Source: Alphaproteobacteria bacterium (GTDB taxonomy: Bacteria; Pseudomonadota; Alphaproteobacteria; RF32; CAG-239). Taken from it: a stretch of 61,731 nt of DNA. Position numbers and translations under genes: made by a program. The stretch covers positions 1-61,731 of the forward strand of contig SUUY01000007.1 of the NCBI GenBank assembly GCA_015062285.1. The letters run 5' to 3'. Of the stretch, positions 14,813-26,347 are shown piece after piece (the stretch's first letter is position 1; each line of letters begins with the position of its first letter). A model generated the notes under the pieces. It had not been told where the DNA came from. It worked only from the letters and a program-made list of their open reading frames with translations, and made no database searches.

Positions 14813-14927
14813 TCATACATCATATTTCTCTTCACAAATTGATTTTGTTCTGCTAGATTGCGTTCTGCAAATCTGCGACAATGGGGTTCGCGGATATTTC
14901 ATTACGTTATGAAAAGGACAAAAGAAA

Positions 14928-16445
14928 ATGACACTAAAAAAAACCAGAAAAGAAAACTATCCTGAATGGTATCAATGCGTTGTATCCGAAGCTGATATGG
15001 CCGAAAACTCATCATCTCCGGGTTGTATGGTTATTAAACCTTGGGGATATGGAATTTGGGAACGCATCAGAGATGTTTTTGATGCTCAAATCAAATCAAC
15101 AGATCATGAAAATTGTTATTTTCCGATGTTTATACCCCTCTCATTTTTTCAAAAAGAGGCCGAGCATGTTGATGGCTTTGCCAAAGAAATGGCAGTAGTT
15201 ACTCATTCTCGCTTATCTATGCAAGATGGAAAATTAACACCAGATTCCAAGCTTGATGAACCTCTTATTGTTCGCCCTACATCAGAAGCAATTATTGCCG
15301 ATTCTTTCTCTAAATGGGTCAAATCATATCGAGACCTTCCGATTTTGGTAAATCAATGGGCAAACGTTGTGCGTTGGGAAATGCGTCCTCGTCTGTTTTT
15401 GCGTACTCGTGAATTTTTGTGGCAAGAAGGACACACCGCCCACTCTACTTCTAAAGAGGCAGAAGAAGAAACATCTCGCATGTTAGAAGCATACCGTGAT
15501 TTGTGCGAAAATACTTTGGCTATGCCTGTTCTCACCGGTCGCAAACCCGAACACGAAAAATTCCCCGGTGCTGTTGATACTTATTGTGTAGAAGCCATGA
15601 TGCAAGACGGAAAAGCCCTACAAGCCGGAACCTCACACTTCTTGGGCCAAAATTTTGCTAAGTCGGCAAACATTAGTTTTGTAAACAAACAAAACCAACA
15701 AGAGTTTGCATATACAACATCTTGGGGTGTTTCCACTCGCCTAATCGGCGGTGTAATTATGACTCATGCCGATGACGAAGGAATGGTTGTTCCGCCAAAA
15801 ATTGCTCCATACCAAATTGTTATTGTTCCGGTAATCAAAAACTCTGCCGATGAAGATGCGGTTATGGAATACATCAACCAAATTCGCCAAAGCTTAAGCT
15901 GCAAAACTGCTTTTGGCGAAAAAATCCGAATTAAGCTTGATAAAAGAGACAAACCGTCCGTTGATAAGTTTTGGGAATGGACCAGAAAAGGTGCTCCGAT
16001 TATTTTGGAAATTGGCAAGCGTGATGCCGATAGCAACAATGTTATGCTCAAAACCCGTATTAAACTCGGTACTCCTGAAGGAAAACAAATCCTCTCTTTG
16101 AGCGAATTTGAGGCCGGCATTTCTCAAAAAATAGAAAACATTCAGCAAGAAATGCTAAACAAAGCCAAAAATCGTTTGCTTGGCAATATCAAAACCGATA
16201 TTACCACTCCGGAAGCATTCAGAGAATACTTTGCTCAATCTAACGAATGGATTGAAGACAACCAACAAGGAAAAGTTGCTTTTGTTCGTGGTAAGTGGTG
16301 CAATGACCCTGCCAGTGAAGAAATTCTCAAATCAATGAAGATAACTATTCGCTGCATTCCGTTTGACCAATCCGGTACTAATGGAATATGCCTACTTACC
16401 GGAAAACCGGCAACCATGGACGTTATCTACGCTCGTTGCTACTAA
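14928..16445 (+). CDS. proS: Prolyl-tRNA synthetase, archaeal/eukaryotic-like type
   Basis: The 505-residue protein is a class II synthetase of the shorter ProS type without the bacterial editing insertion. Class II motif 2 is RWEMRPRLFLRTREFLWQEGHTAH, preceded by IVRPTSEAIIADSFSKWVKSY, and the His-anticodon-binding domain starts around IVIVPVIK (residue 290). The C-terminal zinc-binding-like extension ends DVIYARCY. It charges tRNA-Pro in the cytoplasm. An AAAGGAC site precedes the ATG and a strong terminator follows the stop, so it is a single-gene unit. No T-box leader is visible. Confidence 0.95.
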   Translation: MTLKKTRKENYPEWYQCVVSEADMAENSSSPGCMVIKPWGYGIWERIRDVFDAQIKSTDHENCYFPMFIPLSFFQKEAEHVDGFAKEMAVVTHSRLSMQDGKLTPDSKLDEPLIVRPTSEAIIADSFSKWVKSYRDLPILVNQWANVVRWEMRPRLFLRTREFLWQEGHTAHSTSKEAEEETSRMLEAYRDLCENTLAMPVLTGRKPEHEKFPGAVDTYCVEAMMQDGKALQAGTSHFLGQNFAKSANISFVNKQNQQEFAYTTSWGVSTRLIGGVIMTHADDEGMVVPPKIAPYQIVIVPVIKNSADEDAVMEYINQIRQSLSCKTAFGEKIRIKLDKRDKPSVDKFWEWTRKGAPIILEIGKRDADSNNVMLKTRIKLGTPEGKQILSLSEFEAGISQKIENIQQEMLNKAKNRLLGNIKTDITTPEAFREYFAQSNEWIEDNQQGKVAFVRGKWCNDPASEEILKSMKITIRCIPFDQSGTNGICLLTGKPATMDVIYARCY

Positions 16446-16472
16446 AAAAGAGACCTTCGGGTCTCTTTTTTT
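16445..16472. terminator. Terminator of proS
   Basis: AAAAAAGAGACC-TTCG-GGTCTCTTTTTT is a perfect stem with a stable TTCG loop. It may also end the convergent gene at 16477. Confidence 0.85.
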
Positions 16473-16476
16473 GTGC

Positions 16477-16800
16477 CTAATCATCATCATCTATATCATT
16501 ATCATCATCTTCTTTGGCAAACAATATCCGCCACAACGGCTTACGATATAACCACAGATTAAACATTCCCAAAGCAACCGATATCATACCAAACAAAAAT
16601 AAAATATAATACCAGTTAAGTTGGTTTGCGTCCATCATTACATCTTGTCGACTAAGCCGTACAAAACCGATTGCTGCCGATGTTATTATAAATGAAAAAA
16701 TAAAAGCCAATGTCCAAATTTTGTACTGCAAATATTTGGGCAACATAAATGCCGTAATGATATACAACAACAAAAAAGCAAAAAATAAATATAGCTCCAT
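16477..16800 (-). CDS. Small membrane protein with acidic tail
   Basis: A 107-residue protein with three hydrophobic spans (LYLFFAFLLLYIITAFML, IWTLAFIFSFIITSAAIGFV, WYYILFLFGMISVALGMFNLWLY) and a very acidic C-terminus (KEDDDNDIDDDD). I recognise no family. It is convergent with proS and shares the terminator between them. A second unknown membrane gene lies upstream on the same strand but is separated by its own terminator, so the two are not clearly one operon. Confidence 0.6.
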   Translation of the reverse strand: MELYLFFAFLLLYIITAFMLPKYLQYKIWTLAFIFSFIITSAAIGFVRLSRQDVMMDANQLNWYYILFLFGMISVALGMFNLWLYRKPLWRILFAKEDDDNDIDDDD

Positions 16801-16880
16801 TGCTTAATCCTCTATTAAATTAAATATAATCAGATATAAGCTCATAATTTCAAATTTGGAGTATATACTACTACAAAAAC

Positions 16881-16918
16881 AAAACTCGCTCTGATTGCTC
16901 ATGCAACCAAAGCGAGTT
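16881..16918 (-). terminator. Terminator after the 140-residue membrane gene
   Basis: On the minus strand AACTCGCT pairs with AGCGAGTT across an 18-base loop and runs into TTGTTTTTG. It begins three bases after the stop of the gene at 16922. Confidence 0.65.
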
Positions 16919-16921
16919 AAG

Positions 16922-17344
16922 TTATTTTTTAAATAGCGAGATCAGCCAATTTATCACCGCGAAGATAAGAAATATTCCTCCCCCCACAGCAATAACCAGA
17001 ATAATCATATTGTTTGCCGCGGCAGCATTTTCTATCAGCCACCAAACTCCTGCAAACATCGCTATCAATCCCGCGATACCAACAATATATATCATCAATT
17101 TGCTTCGTATAAGCCAATAGATGAATATTATCGATACAACTGCCATGAGGATACAATATCCGCAAGACGGGTTTTCACTACTTGGCACAAAAAAAGCACC
17201 AAGTATCATCAAACCGGAAATAGCATACAAGAAATATACCAATCCGATTCCTAAATTGCTCGACACTCTTGGGTGAAGAGCAAAAAACGTAACCAATGCC
17301 AACACTATAGCACCAGCTACAAGTAAAATTTTAATATCTGCCAT
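16922..17344 (-). CDS. Four- to five-span membrane protein
   Basis: A 140-residue, very hydrophobic protein (MADIKILLVAGAIVLALVTFF...) with four or five spans and only short loops. The loop SSENPSCGYC contains a CxxC on one face of the membrane. The C-terminus ends in LISLFKK. I do not recognise it. It is followed by a terminator and preceded by about 55 bases to the next gene, so it may be monocistronic. Confidence 0.55.
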   Translation of the reverse strand: MADIKILLVAGAIVLALVTFFALHPRVSSNLGIGLVYFLYAISGLMILGAFFVPSSENPSCGYCILMAVVSIIFIYWLIRSKLMIYIVGIAGLIAMFAGVWWLIENAAAANNMIILVIAVGGGIFLIFAVINWLISLFKK

Positions 17345-17402
17345 AATAGTATAATTTAGGATTATATTATATCATATTTCAATAGCATCGACAAGACAAA
17401 AA

Positions 17403-19118
17403 TTAAAATCTCGGCCACTCACCTTCTGCTACTTGTTGCAATGTCGGATTATCTTTTTGTAAACGCATATTATAAATCCAATAGTTTGCCATTACTCTTT
17501 CAATATATATTCTGGTTTCGGCTGATGGAATTGCTTCTATAAACAACAAAGCATCGTCATCGTATTCTGTGGTTTTTTGCCATTTAAGCAAATTTCCCGG
17601 ACCTGCATTATACGCAGTCATGACATAAAACAAATTACCGTCAATAAACGTCTTAGCAAACAAATAATTGATATATTTCTGCCCCAACTCCAAGTTATAT
17701 TTTGGTTTCATCAATTTAGATCTATCATTTTTCAGTCTTTTATCTTTACTGACATGATATGCAGTACGAGGCATAAGCTGCATCAACCCGCAAGCTCCGG
17801 CATTACTCTTTGCCTCAGCCTTAAAGGCAGATTCTTGTCTCACCAAAGCCAAAACCAAGGCATTATCAACTTTCCACCCTCTTGTCGGCCACCACTGCGG
17901 AATCGGATATGACAAAGAATCATAGCTTCTTCCGCTCAACACGTCTTTACAATTGTTGCTGGCAAAAATGGCCAAGGCATGAAGCTCATATTGATTGGCA
18001 ATAAATACAACAGCTTCTTGTTGTCTCTCATTCATATCCGGATAAGCAAATTTCAATTCTGTTTCGGCTAATTTCGGTTGTTTGATATGTAATAACAACA
18101 TTGCTCTCCTTATTGCCGGAGATGCAATCAACTCATAGATATAGTCTTTTTTCTTAAAATCATTAAAATACGATTCGGCTTCCCAATTATAATCTAATGT
18201 TTTGCCCAATTTATATGCCGCCAAAATACCATACATAGTGTGCTTATATTTTGAAGCATTCTCCAGCATATCTTTTGCTTGTTTATTTTTCTTTAGCTTA
18301 TCATAAGCCCTATAAGCCCAATAACCTCCGGCAGAAACAAGCCACTCATCATCATTTCCGGAATTTGCCAACCTGGAAAAATAAATTGCAGCATTTTTAT
18401 ATTTTTTCTGTCTCCAAGCCGAAAGTCCGGCCACCCACTCGGCTGTACCCGATGTCTTGCGTTTAGCTGCTTTTGTCGCCCACTGCCACGCTAATTTATC
18501 ATACCCGTCAACAAAATACTTCTGTGCCAATGTTGCCGCCAAATTATCCCAATCTTTGTTTGGCAAAAGTTTCCTAAACTTAGGTTGCTCTAGTACTAAT
18601 CTGGCTCTTTTGGTTTTTCCTGTTGCAATTGCTCGTCTAAATCTGGAAACCTGCTGTTGTAAATATTTTTTTGTAGCATTATCAAATTTACCATCATGCA
18701 AAAAAGCACTTCCGGCAACCTCTGGAGTTTTTATCCCCTCTTCACTTCCTTTATTTTTACGCACTGCCAAACGATAAATTCTGTTTGCTTGAGGATGGTC
18801 ACCATATTTTTCTAGCCAATTTTTGAGCTCGTCCAATGTAGATTTATATTTTGGATGCAAATATTTTTCTGCCAAAACCACACCCAGCAAAATATGATTA
18901 CTCAGCTCTCCGATTAACTCATCAACTTGCTCAAACCTGGATTTCTTTATTTGTTGAAATATTTTTTTATAATTATGAACGTCTTTTTTTTCAATAAGCA
19001 AATAATCAAATACTTGCTCATATGCATCATCATCTAAAATTTCTCGAGACAACGCACTTAGCTGAAAACCCAAAGTTCCCATGCCAAGCAACAACAAAAA
19101 ACAAATTAACCTAATCAT
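17403..19118 (-). CDS. slt: Soluble lytic murein transglycosylase (Slt type)
   Basis: From ATG 19116-19118 (MIRLICFLLLLGMG, a signal peptide) the protein is 571 residues. A long helical superhelix (about 60-420, TPR-like) precedes the SLT catalytic domain (about 425-540): LALVRQESAFKAEAKSNAGACGLMQLMPRTA with the catalytic Glu in RQES, then MTAYNAGPGNLLKW. Such enzymes cut the glycan strand of peptidoglycan in the periplasm, leaving 1,6-anhydro ends. I chose this start because its ATG overlaps the stop of the upstream gene (ATGA); a start eight codons earlier would lie inside that gene. Confidence 0.9.
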   Translation of the reverse strand: MIRLICFLLLLGMGTLGFQLSALSREILDDDAYEQVFDYLLIEKKDVHNYKKIFQQIKKSRFEQVDELIGELSNHILLGVVLAEKYLHPKYKSTLDELKNWLEKYGDHPQANRIYRLAVRKNKGSEEGIKTPEVAGSAFLHDGKFDNATKKYLQQQVSRFRRAIATGKTKRARLVLEQPKFRKLLPNKDWDNLAATLAQKYFVDGYDKLAWQWATKAAKRKTSGTAEWVAGLSAWRQKKYKNAAIYFSRLANSGNDDEWLVSAGGYWAYRAYDKLKKNKQAKDMLENASKYKHTMYGILAAYKLGKTLDYNWEAESYFNDFKKKDYIYELIASPAIRRAMLLLHIKQPKLAETELKFAYPDMNERQQEAVVFIANQYELHALAIFASNNCKDVLSGRSYDSLSYPIPQWWPTRGWKVDNALVLALVRQESAFKAEAKSNAGACGLMQLMPRTAYHVSKDKRLKNDRSKLMKPKYNLELGQKYINYLFAKTFIDGNLFYVMTAYNAGPGNLLKWQKTTEYDDDALLFIEAIPSAETRIYIERVMANYWIYNMRLQKDNPTLQQVAEGEWPRF

Positions 19119-19774
19119 TTTCCAGAAGATTTGTTTAACCAAACAATTTTATTTGCACATTCAACCGAACTCATTCCTTTTACGCGACAACGATTAACCA
19201 CAATATTTGGCATCTTGTCCATTGAATAGCACCCTTCCCCCATTAGAGTATAGTCATAATATGTTCTCATATTAGGAGATACATCACTAAAAGACAGCGT
19301 AGTTGTCATATCCGGCCAAACCAATTTCACATCAAGCGCATTCAGCTTACGATTTAAATTAGCCAAAACAAAAAAGCGAACATCACAATAAGGATTATTG
19401 CCACCATATACTTTAAAATTTTCATAATACAAAAATATTTTTTCGGCTGCTCTTGAATTTCCCTTTTCATCGACTTCGACAACCGTAGCTCCGCCACGCA
19501 CAGATCCATCTTCTGTGGGACGATTAATAATGTCCAAACCACCTCCCGGAACAAACATTTCACTTTCAATCCGTTCCTGCTCAGCTAAAGCTTTTTCTTC
19601 CTTAAGCTTTTTTTCAAGTTCTTCATCGGTTTGGATTTTTTCACTATCGTCTTCAGACACAAATTTCGTTGCATCATCAGAAGAAATAGTCTTATCTCCA
19701 AACACCTGTGATTTAGCTCCAAAAGATATAAGCAACAAACAAATCAAAATAAAACTAATTCTTCCCATACGCAT
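19115..19774 (-). CDS. Exported hypothetical protein, coupled to slt
   Basis: A 219-residue protein with a signal peptide (MRMGRISFILICLLLISFGAKS), a charged low-complexity stretch (about 30-75, many Glu and Lys), and a C-terminal domain (about 105-215) with four cysteines spread over YCDVRFF, GEGCYSM, NRCRVKG and ECANKIVW. The cysteines may form disulfides in the periplasm. No family known to me. AAGGAAT lies ten bases before the ATG. It overlaps slt by four bases and follows another exported protein by five, so the three form a cell-envelope operon. Confidence 0.65.
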   Translation of the reverse strand: MRMGRISFILICLLLISFGAKSQVFGDKTISSDDATKFVSEDDSEKIQTDEELEKKLKEEKALAEQERIESEMFVPGGGLDIINRPTEDGSVRGGATVVEVDEKGNSRAAEKIFLYYENFKVYGGNNPYCDVRFFVLANLNRKLNALDVKLVWPDMTTTLSFSDVSPNMRTYYDYTLMGEGCYSMDKMPNIVVNRCRVKGMSSVECANKIVWLNKSSGK

Positions 19775-19779
19775 AATAC

Positions 19780-20508
19780 TTATTCCTTAGGTCCGCCATC
19801 CATACCGGGCATACTATTAGCCAATCTCTTAGAAAAAGCACTTATTGAAGAAACAGTATCTCCATACACTTTCTCAATTTCTTTTTTCTGTGCATCCATT
19901 TGCATATCTTCTTGCGTTTTTTGTTCTTCTTCTGAAACAGCCTTAAACTCCATATGATATTCCGGAGATTTGGGCCCTATAAAGCGAAACAAATTCTTAC
20001 AAGCATCTTTAGCAGATGATGATTTATTATCAGCTTTGTCTGCCAACAAATTACAACTTGTTACTTCTATATCCATATCGTTAAAAAGCAAAAAACAACG
20101 ATCTGTATTAACTTTAGACTTTAAGGTTACTTGCTGATACGGTTTAATTGTCGGCAATCGCAAATTTAAAGAAACATTGCGAGAGTTATATGTTGCCGTA
20201 TTATATCTCGGAATATTACGGCGATTCATGCGTTTTGCCTCTTTGGCATTACGCTCCTCCTGATTAATTGCATCAGCAACGACCTCATCTGCCCATTCTA
20301 ATTTCAAAGCGGTATTATAAACTTCGCTTTTGCTGCGATTATAAAATGTTGCACCCAAATCACATGAAACAACCACACCATCGGCATTTTTCACCGGAGT
20401 AATATCGTGTATTTTAAACAATACGGCATCATTTGCCGAAGCTATGCCAGAATATGCTGCCAAAGCCAAAGTAAAACAGCCTATATATAATTTGTTTTTC
20501 ATGTTCAT
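19780..20508 (-). CDS. Exported hypothetical protein
   Basis: I used the ATG at 20506-20508 (MNMKNKLYIGCF) because GAGGGA lies directly upstream; a frame to 20529 lacks a site. The protein is 242 residues with a signal peptide (cleavage near SGIASA-NDA), a beta-rich domain (about 30-150: FKIHDITPVKNADGVVVSCDLGATFYNRS) and a helical Gln/Glu/Lys-rich C-terminus. The beta domain has the same build as the CDVRFFVLANLNRK...LVWPD part of its downstream partner, so the two may be distant paralogues. It heads the operon that ends in slt. Confidence 0.65.
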   Translation of the reverse strand: MNMKNKLYIGCFTLALAAYSGIASANDAVLFKIHDITPVKNADGVVVSCDLGATFYNRSKSEVYNTALKLEWADEVVADAINQEERNAKEAKRMNRRNIPRYNTATYNSRNVSLNLRLPTIKPYQQVTLKSKVNTDRCFLLFNDMDIEVTSCNLLADKADNKSSSAKDACKNLFRFIGPKSPEYHMEFKAVSEEEQKTQEDMQMDAQKKEIEKVYGDTVSSISAFSKRLANSMPGMDGGPKE

Positions 20509-20586
20509 TTGTGTTCCCTCAAAAATCAATATTAAATCAAATTACAATAATTATATCTTACAAATTCCCAACAAATAGTAAACTAT

Positions 20587-21387
20587 TTAATTATTTTCTG
20601 CACTTATTTTATCATCAAGTTCCTTTTTCAAACGCAAAAGATCACTCCATGACCTTGCTTTTTGCCCCGGAGTGCGCAACAAATATGCCGGATGAAAACT
20701 TGCCAATACTTTTGCTGTTTTGCCATTAGTTTTTTGATATTCAAACCAGCGACCTCGCATTTTAGATATTGTCTCAGCCATATTCAACAAAGAATTAGCA
20801 GCAGCTCCCCCCAATATTAAAATATAATCAGGATCAACCAAATCAATTTGCCGTTTCAAAAATGGTAAACATACCGCAATCTCAGAATCCAAAGGAGTTC
20901 TGTTTCCCGGCGGTCGCCATGGTAATATATTGCAAATATAGTAATCTTGACGAGATAAGTTTATTGCCCCCATCATCTTATCTAAAAGCTGCCCCGACTT
21001 ACCAACAAACGGCACACCGATCCTATCCTCATCAGCTCCCGGAGCCTCGCCGATAATCATTATTTTGGCTTGTGGATTGCCGTCACCAAACACCGTATGG
21101 GCGGCAGTTTGCTTCAAAGCACATCCTTCAAAATCATTCAATGCCTTTCGTAGTTCTTCAAGTGTTGCAATTTTTGCACACATATCATCTGCATTTTTAC
21201 ATGCTTCATTCACATTTTGTGCCAAATTTGTTGTTGCCGGACGCAAAACAGTATTGTTCGATACCGGTTTAAAATTATTTGATTTGCTATCAATATTTTC
21301 CATAGGAAAACATCCGCAAGTTTCATCTACTCCGGCCAACAAATACCATTCTAATAAATCTTTTACACTTAAAACTTCGGTTTCCAT
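20587..21387 (-). CDS. Uracil-DNA glycosylase, family 4-like
   Basis: From ATG 21385-21387 the protein is 266 residues. The C-terminal 190 residues carry the family-4 motifs: [51 protein letters not shown] and SFHPAYLLR. It removes uracil from DNA. Where Thermus-type enzymes have a cluster cysteine in the KCRPP position, this one has LPWRPP. That is the form I recall from Alphaproteobacteria; Cys in EGCALK and VCLPFL remain. The N-terminal 75 residues are variable. No ribosome-binding site is obvious, so the start is uncertain. Confidence 0.88.
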   Translation of the reverse strand: METEVLSVKDLLEWYLLAGVDETCGCFPMENIDSKSNNFKPVSNNTVLRPATTNLAQNVNEACKNADDMCAKIATLEELRKALNDFEGCALKQTAAHTVFGDGNPQAKIMIIGEAPGADEDRIGVPFVGKSGQLLDKMMGAINLSRQDYYICNILPWRPPGNRTPLDSEIAVCLPFLKRQIDLVDPDYILILGGAAANSLLNMAETISKMRGRWFEYQKTNGKTAKVLASFHPAYLLRTPGQKARSWSDLLRLKKELDDKISAENN

Positions 21388-21527
21388 GTTTATAGATTTA
21401 GCCAAATTAATGTTTTTTTGCAAGACAAAACATTAATTTGCACAGTTTTCACAATATATACAAAAGCCTATTGTATGATTCGAAAAAAAGATTAATATAT
21501 CTAATGATTTAAATATAGGAACATATA

Positions 21528-23324
21528 ATGATAAAAATAAAAAGAATTGGAATCGTACTGCTAATAATGGGAATTTGCATTTTTGTATCTTGCTCACATA
21601 TGCATAATCTAAACAAAAATGCCTCATCTGAATCCGATACAAAAAAACAAGAAAACAACATATCTTCATCATCTTCCATGCCATATGGTCCTTATTTGGC
21701 CGGCCGCACAGCCCATATTCGCAAAGATTTTAATTCGGCTGCTGATTATTATATCAAAGCCTTAAAAAATGATCCCGACAATCAAAAACTCATTGGTCAA
21801 CTATATCTGTTGCTTGTATCACAAAATCGAGTTGATGAAGCGGCTACATATGCCAAACAACACCTAAACAAAGTAAATAAAGATAATTTTGCTCATACCG
21901 TTATTGCCGTTTGGCAAATGCACCACAATATGTTCGAAGAAAGCATAAAAACTATATCAAAATATGATAATCCGGCATACAAATCGTTCATTGCTCCTCT
22001 TCTTAAGGCTTGGAACTATGTTGGACTAAATCAACAACAAAATGCTTTAAACTCCCTGGAAAGCCTAAAAAAAGAGAACGGTCTTAAAGGAATATATTAT
22101 TTTCATGCAGGCATGATAAATGACTATTTCGACGATCACGAGCAAGCAAAAAAACATTATGAAACTCTGATTACAGAAGAAACAAGCGAATTATCATTAC
22201 GCTCATTACAAATAATATCTAACTTTTACATGCGCCATAATCAAAAAGAAAAAGCAATATCTCTCGTAAGCAAAATCAACAATGACAAACTGATAAATGA
22301 TATTTTGGGCAAATATTCACAACAAGCCCAACTTCCTGCCCCCCAAAAACTAATATCCACACCTCAAAAAGGATCAGCTGAAGCATTGTTTTCTATTGCC
22401 GCAACATTTAGATATGATTCAATTATTGATGTTGCCCATATGTTTACCAGCTTGGCAATATATCAAAATCCTGATTATGACTTAGCCAAAATGTTACTGG
22501 CCGATATTTTGGAAGATCGCGAAATATTTGATGCTGCCAATAATGTATATCAAAGTATTCCGCAAAATTCTCCAATGTATTATACTGCTCAAATCAAGTA
22601 CACTAAAAACCTTATTAAGCAAAATGATTATGATACTGCAGAATTAGTATTAAAATCATTGGCCTTAGACTTTAACAACCCTCAGCTCTACATTGACTTG
22701 GGTGATGTTCTCAGGCTCAAAAGCGCACACCCCGAAGCCATAAAATATTATCAAAAAGCATTGAGTTTAACTCCTCAAAATAATAGCTCCTGGGTAATAT
22801 ATTACGCACTCGGTATCGCTTATGAACAAAACGGAGATTGGAAAAAAGCAGAAGCCTCATTCCTCAAAGCCAAAGAATTAAGCAACAATCACTATCTAGT
22901 CTTAAATTACCTCGGATACACATGGTTATCACAAAAACAAAACATAACCGATGCCTTCATGATGATAGCTCAAGCCTACAAACAATCTCCTAATGACGTA
23001 AATATTACTGACAGTCTTGGCTGGGCTTTGTATAAACTCGGATATTATGGTATGGCAACAAAATACCTTGAAGAAGCTGCTGAAGACGCTCCTGAAAATC
23101 CGATTATACGAAACCATTTGGGCGATGTCTATTGGCATACAAATCGTCAAAATGAAGCTCGTTTTCAATGGCAACAAGCTCTTGACTTAAAAGATAAAAA
23201 TGATGAAATAAATCGTAAATTGATAGAAGATAAAATCAAAAATGGCATCAGCCAAACTCCAAAGGTTGAATTTGATCAGAAAATAGTTTCTGAAACTATT
23301 TCTTCACTAAGCAAATATAAATAA
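21528..23324 (+). CDS. TPR-repeat lipoprotein
   Basis: A 598-residue protein starting MIKIKRIGIVLLIMGICIFVSC: a lipoprotein signal with the lipobox Cys at position 22. The mature part is a chain of about twelve tetratricopeptide repeats (HIRKDFNSAADYYIKAL, PEAIKYYQKALSLTP, GDWKKAEASFLKAKEL, LGYYGMATKYLEEAAEDAP). It probably sits on the outer membrane and binds other proteins in the envelope. It is divergent from the glycosylase gene and followed by a strong terminator. Alphaproteobacteria commonly encode such a protein; I do not know its partner. Confidence 0.85.
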   Translation: MIKIKRIGIVLLIMGICIFVSCSHMHNLNKNASSESDTKKQENNISSSSSMPYGPYLAGRTAHIRKDFNSAADYYIKALKNDPDNQKLIGQLYLLLVSQNRVDEAATYAKQHLNKVNKDNFAHTVIAVWQMHHNMFEESIKTISKYDNPAYKSFIAPLLKAWNYVGLNQQQNALNSLESLKKENGLKGIYYFHAGMINDYFDDHEQAKKHYETLITEETSELSLRSLQIISNFYMRHNQKEKAISLVSKINNDKLINDILGKYSQQAQLPAPQKLISTPQKGSAEALFSIAATFRYDSIIDVAHMFTSLAIYQNPDYDLAKMLLADILEDREIFDAANNVYQSIPQNSPMYYTAQIKYTKNLIKQNDYDTAELVLKSLALDFNNPQLYIDLGDVLRLKSAHPEAIKYYQKALSLTPQNNSSWVIYYALGIAYEQNGDWKKAEASFLKAKELSNNHYLVLNYLGYTWLSQKQNITDAFMMIAQAYKQSPNDVNITDSLGWALYKLGYYGMATKYLEEAAEDAPENPIIRNHLGDVYWHTNRQNEARFQWQQALDLKDKNDEINRKLIEDKIKNGISQTPKVEFDQKIVSETISSLSKYK

Positions 23325-23326
23325 AA

Positions 23327-23360
23327 TAAAATAAAGCCGCCAAATAGGCGGCTTTATTTT
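23327..23360. terminator. Shared terminator of the TPR gene and the atp operon
   Basis: AAAATAAAGCCGCC pairs with GGCGGCTTTATTTT around AAATA. It lies between the convergent stops at 23324 and 23365 and works in both directions. Confidence 0.85.
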
Positions 23361-23364
23361 ATGT

Positions 23365-23823
23365 TTATACCAAATTAGACTTATCTTTTCTTTTTCTGAA
23401 AGCCCAACGTCCCGATTTTTTTCGCATTGCCTGTAATGTTCTGAGATATCGACGTCTGACTCCTCTGATATGATCAATAATCATTTCATAGAACAGTCTC
23501 TGGTTTTCATCTTGAGCAGTATCCATAAGCTCCTTTGCCTTACCGACATTAATATCTTGAGCAGCAATAACATCTTGCGTCATAATCTTACAATGATTAT
23601 TTGCAACTTCTGCAGCACCGGAATATATATAGTATTTATCTTTACCAGTGGCATTTTTGCCGGTAATTTCCACAGCACCATAGTCAAGCACAAATACACT
23701 CGGAGCTCTATCAGGCAGTATTTCAATCGGAGCTCTAACTGCAGGCAAAATCACCGCCGGAACTTGCTTTTCTACAAAAACACCGGTAGGTAATTCTATG
23801 GTCAGTTTTATATCACTACTCAT
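23365..23823 (-). CDS. atpC: F-type ATP synthase epsilon subunit
   Basis: A 152-residue protein. The N-terminal beta sandwich (about 5-90) reads IKLTIELPTGVFVEKQVPAVILPAVRAPIEILPDRAPSVFVLDYGAVEI, followed by a helical hairpin (about 95-140) and a basic tail (RKRKDKSNLV). Epsilon belongs to the central stalk of F1 and can inhibit ATP hydrolysis. The sequence is diverged from textbook AtpC, but its place as last gene of atpHAGDC settles the call. The next gene upstream is atpD, 34 bases away. Confidence 0.9.
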   Translation of the reverse strand: MSSDIKLTIELPTGVFVEKQVPAVILPAVRAPIEILPDRAPSVFVLDYGAVEITGKNATGKDKYYIYSGAAEVANNHCKIMTQDVIAAQDINVGKAKELMDTAQDENQRLFYEMIIDHIRGVRRRYLRTLQAMRKKSGRWAFRKRKDKSNLV

Positions 23824-23857
23824 TTAATTAATCCTTTTAGATAATATCAGAAAACCA

Positions 23858-25384
<1,527 letters not shown>

Positions 25385-25434
25385 TTAACCCTCTCTTGTT
25401 TCAAACATAAATAAACTTATTTTAACATAAATAA

Positions 25435-26343
25435 TTATAGAGCTTCCGCACCCGATATAATTTCTATCAATTCGGTTGTAATTGCGGTTTGACGCAATCT
25501 GTTATATTGCAGTGTCAGCTTAGCTATCATATCACTGGCATTTCTGGTAGCATTGTCCATTGAGGTCATTCTTGCTCCATGCTCAGATGCCTGTGAATTA
25601 AGCAAATCTTGGAAAAATACCGAAGTCATCAACAATAATAATACGTCAACCAAGAGCTTTTGTTTTGGAGCATCATAATCAAAAAAAGCATTATCAACCT
25701 TGTTATCAAAACGCGGATCCTCTAAATCAATATTATATGGAATATATCTTTGAAGCTTAACCTCTCTGTTAATCGCCGAATTAAAATGTGTATATATAAC
25801 TTCGCACACATCAAATTCTCGGTCGGTATATGCTTTCAAGATATTTTCACTAATTGCTTGCAATTCTCTAAAATCGGCACCTTTCGCAGCAATTCCGCTC
25901 AAAACTTCAATTTCCAAATCAGAAACTCTGTTTTTGAGCGCATCACCTGCTTTTTTACCGATAGATAGTACTTTTACTTCTTTTCCTTCGGCACGAAGTC
26001 CCTTAATTCTGCGAATTGCTTCCCTAATCACATAGGCGTTATAGCTACCGCATAGCCCTCGGTCTGAAGAAAACACAACCAACAAATATTTTTTAGGATC
26101 AACCGGCTCCAAAAGCATACGAGGAAAAACATATGACAAGTCGTTTTCTTTTTCCTCTTGTCTCATTTCCTTGTACAATCGACCGGCAATGGTCAGCATA
26201 TCATCACTATATTGTTGTGACTTTACCAACACATCTTGAGCTCGACGCAGACGAGCTGCAGCCACCATCTTCATGGCGGAAGTAATCTTCTGTGTCGATT
26301 TTATACTTCCAATTCTGGTTCTAAGCTCTTTTAAGCCTGCCAT
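25435..26343 (-). CDS. atpG: F-type ATP synthase gamma subunit
   Basis: A 302-residue protein with the two signatures of the rotor shaft: MAGLKELRTRIGSIKSTQKITSAMKMVAAARLRRAQ at the N-terminus and the C-terminal helix ASEHGARMTSMDNATRNASDMI...TELIEIISGAEAL. The middle domain (VVFSSDRGLCGSYNAYV) is normal. It turns inside the alpha/beta ring and couples proton flow to catalysis. Four bases separate it from atpA, so it is translated with it. Confidence 0.97.
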   Translation of the reverse strand: MAGLKELRTRIGSIKSTQKITSAMKMVAAARLRRAQDVLVKSQQYSDDMLTIAGRLYKEMRQEEKENDLSYVFPRMLLEPVDPKKYLLVVFSSDRGLCGSYNAYVIREAIRRIKGLRAEGKEVKVLSIGKKAGDALKNRVSDLEIEVLSGIAAKGADFRELQAISENILKAYTDREFDVCEVIYTHFNSAINREVKLQRYIPYNIDLEDPRFDNKVDNAFFDYDAPKQKLLVDVLLLLMTSVFFQDLLNSQASEHGARMTSMDNATRNASDMIAKLTLQYNRLRQTAITTELIEIISGAEAL

Positions 26344-26347
26344 ATTC

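Noticed and set aside
14813..14927. Possible T-box or riboswitch before proS
   Set aside because: A short hairpin (AGATTGC..GCAAATCT) is present, but there is no T-box sequence or terminator, and T-boxes are not expected in Alphaproteobacteria.
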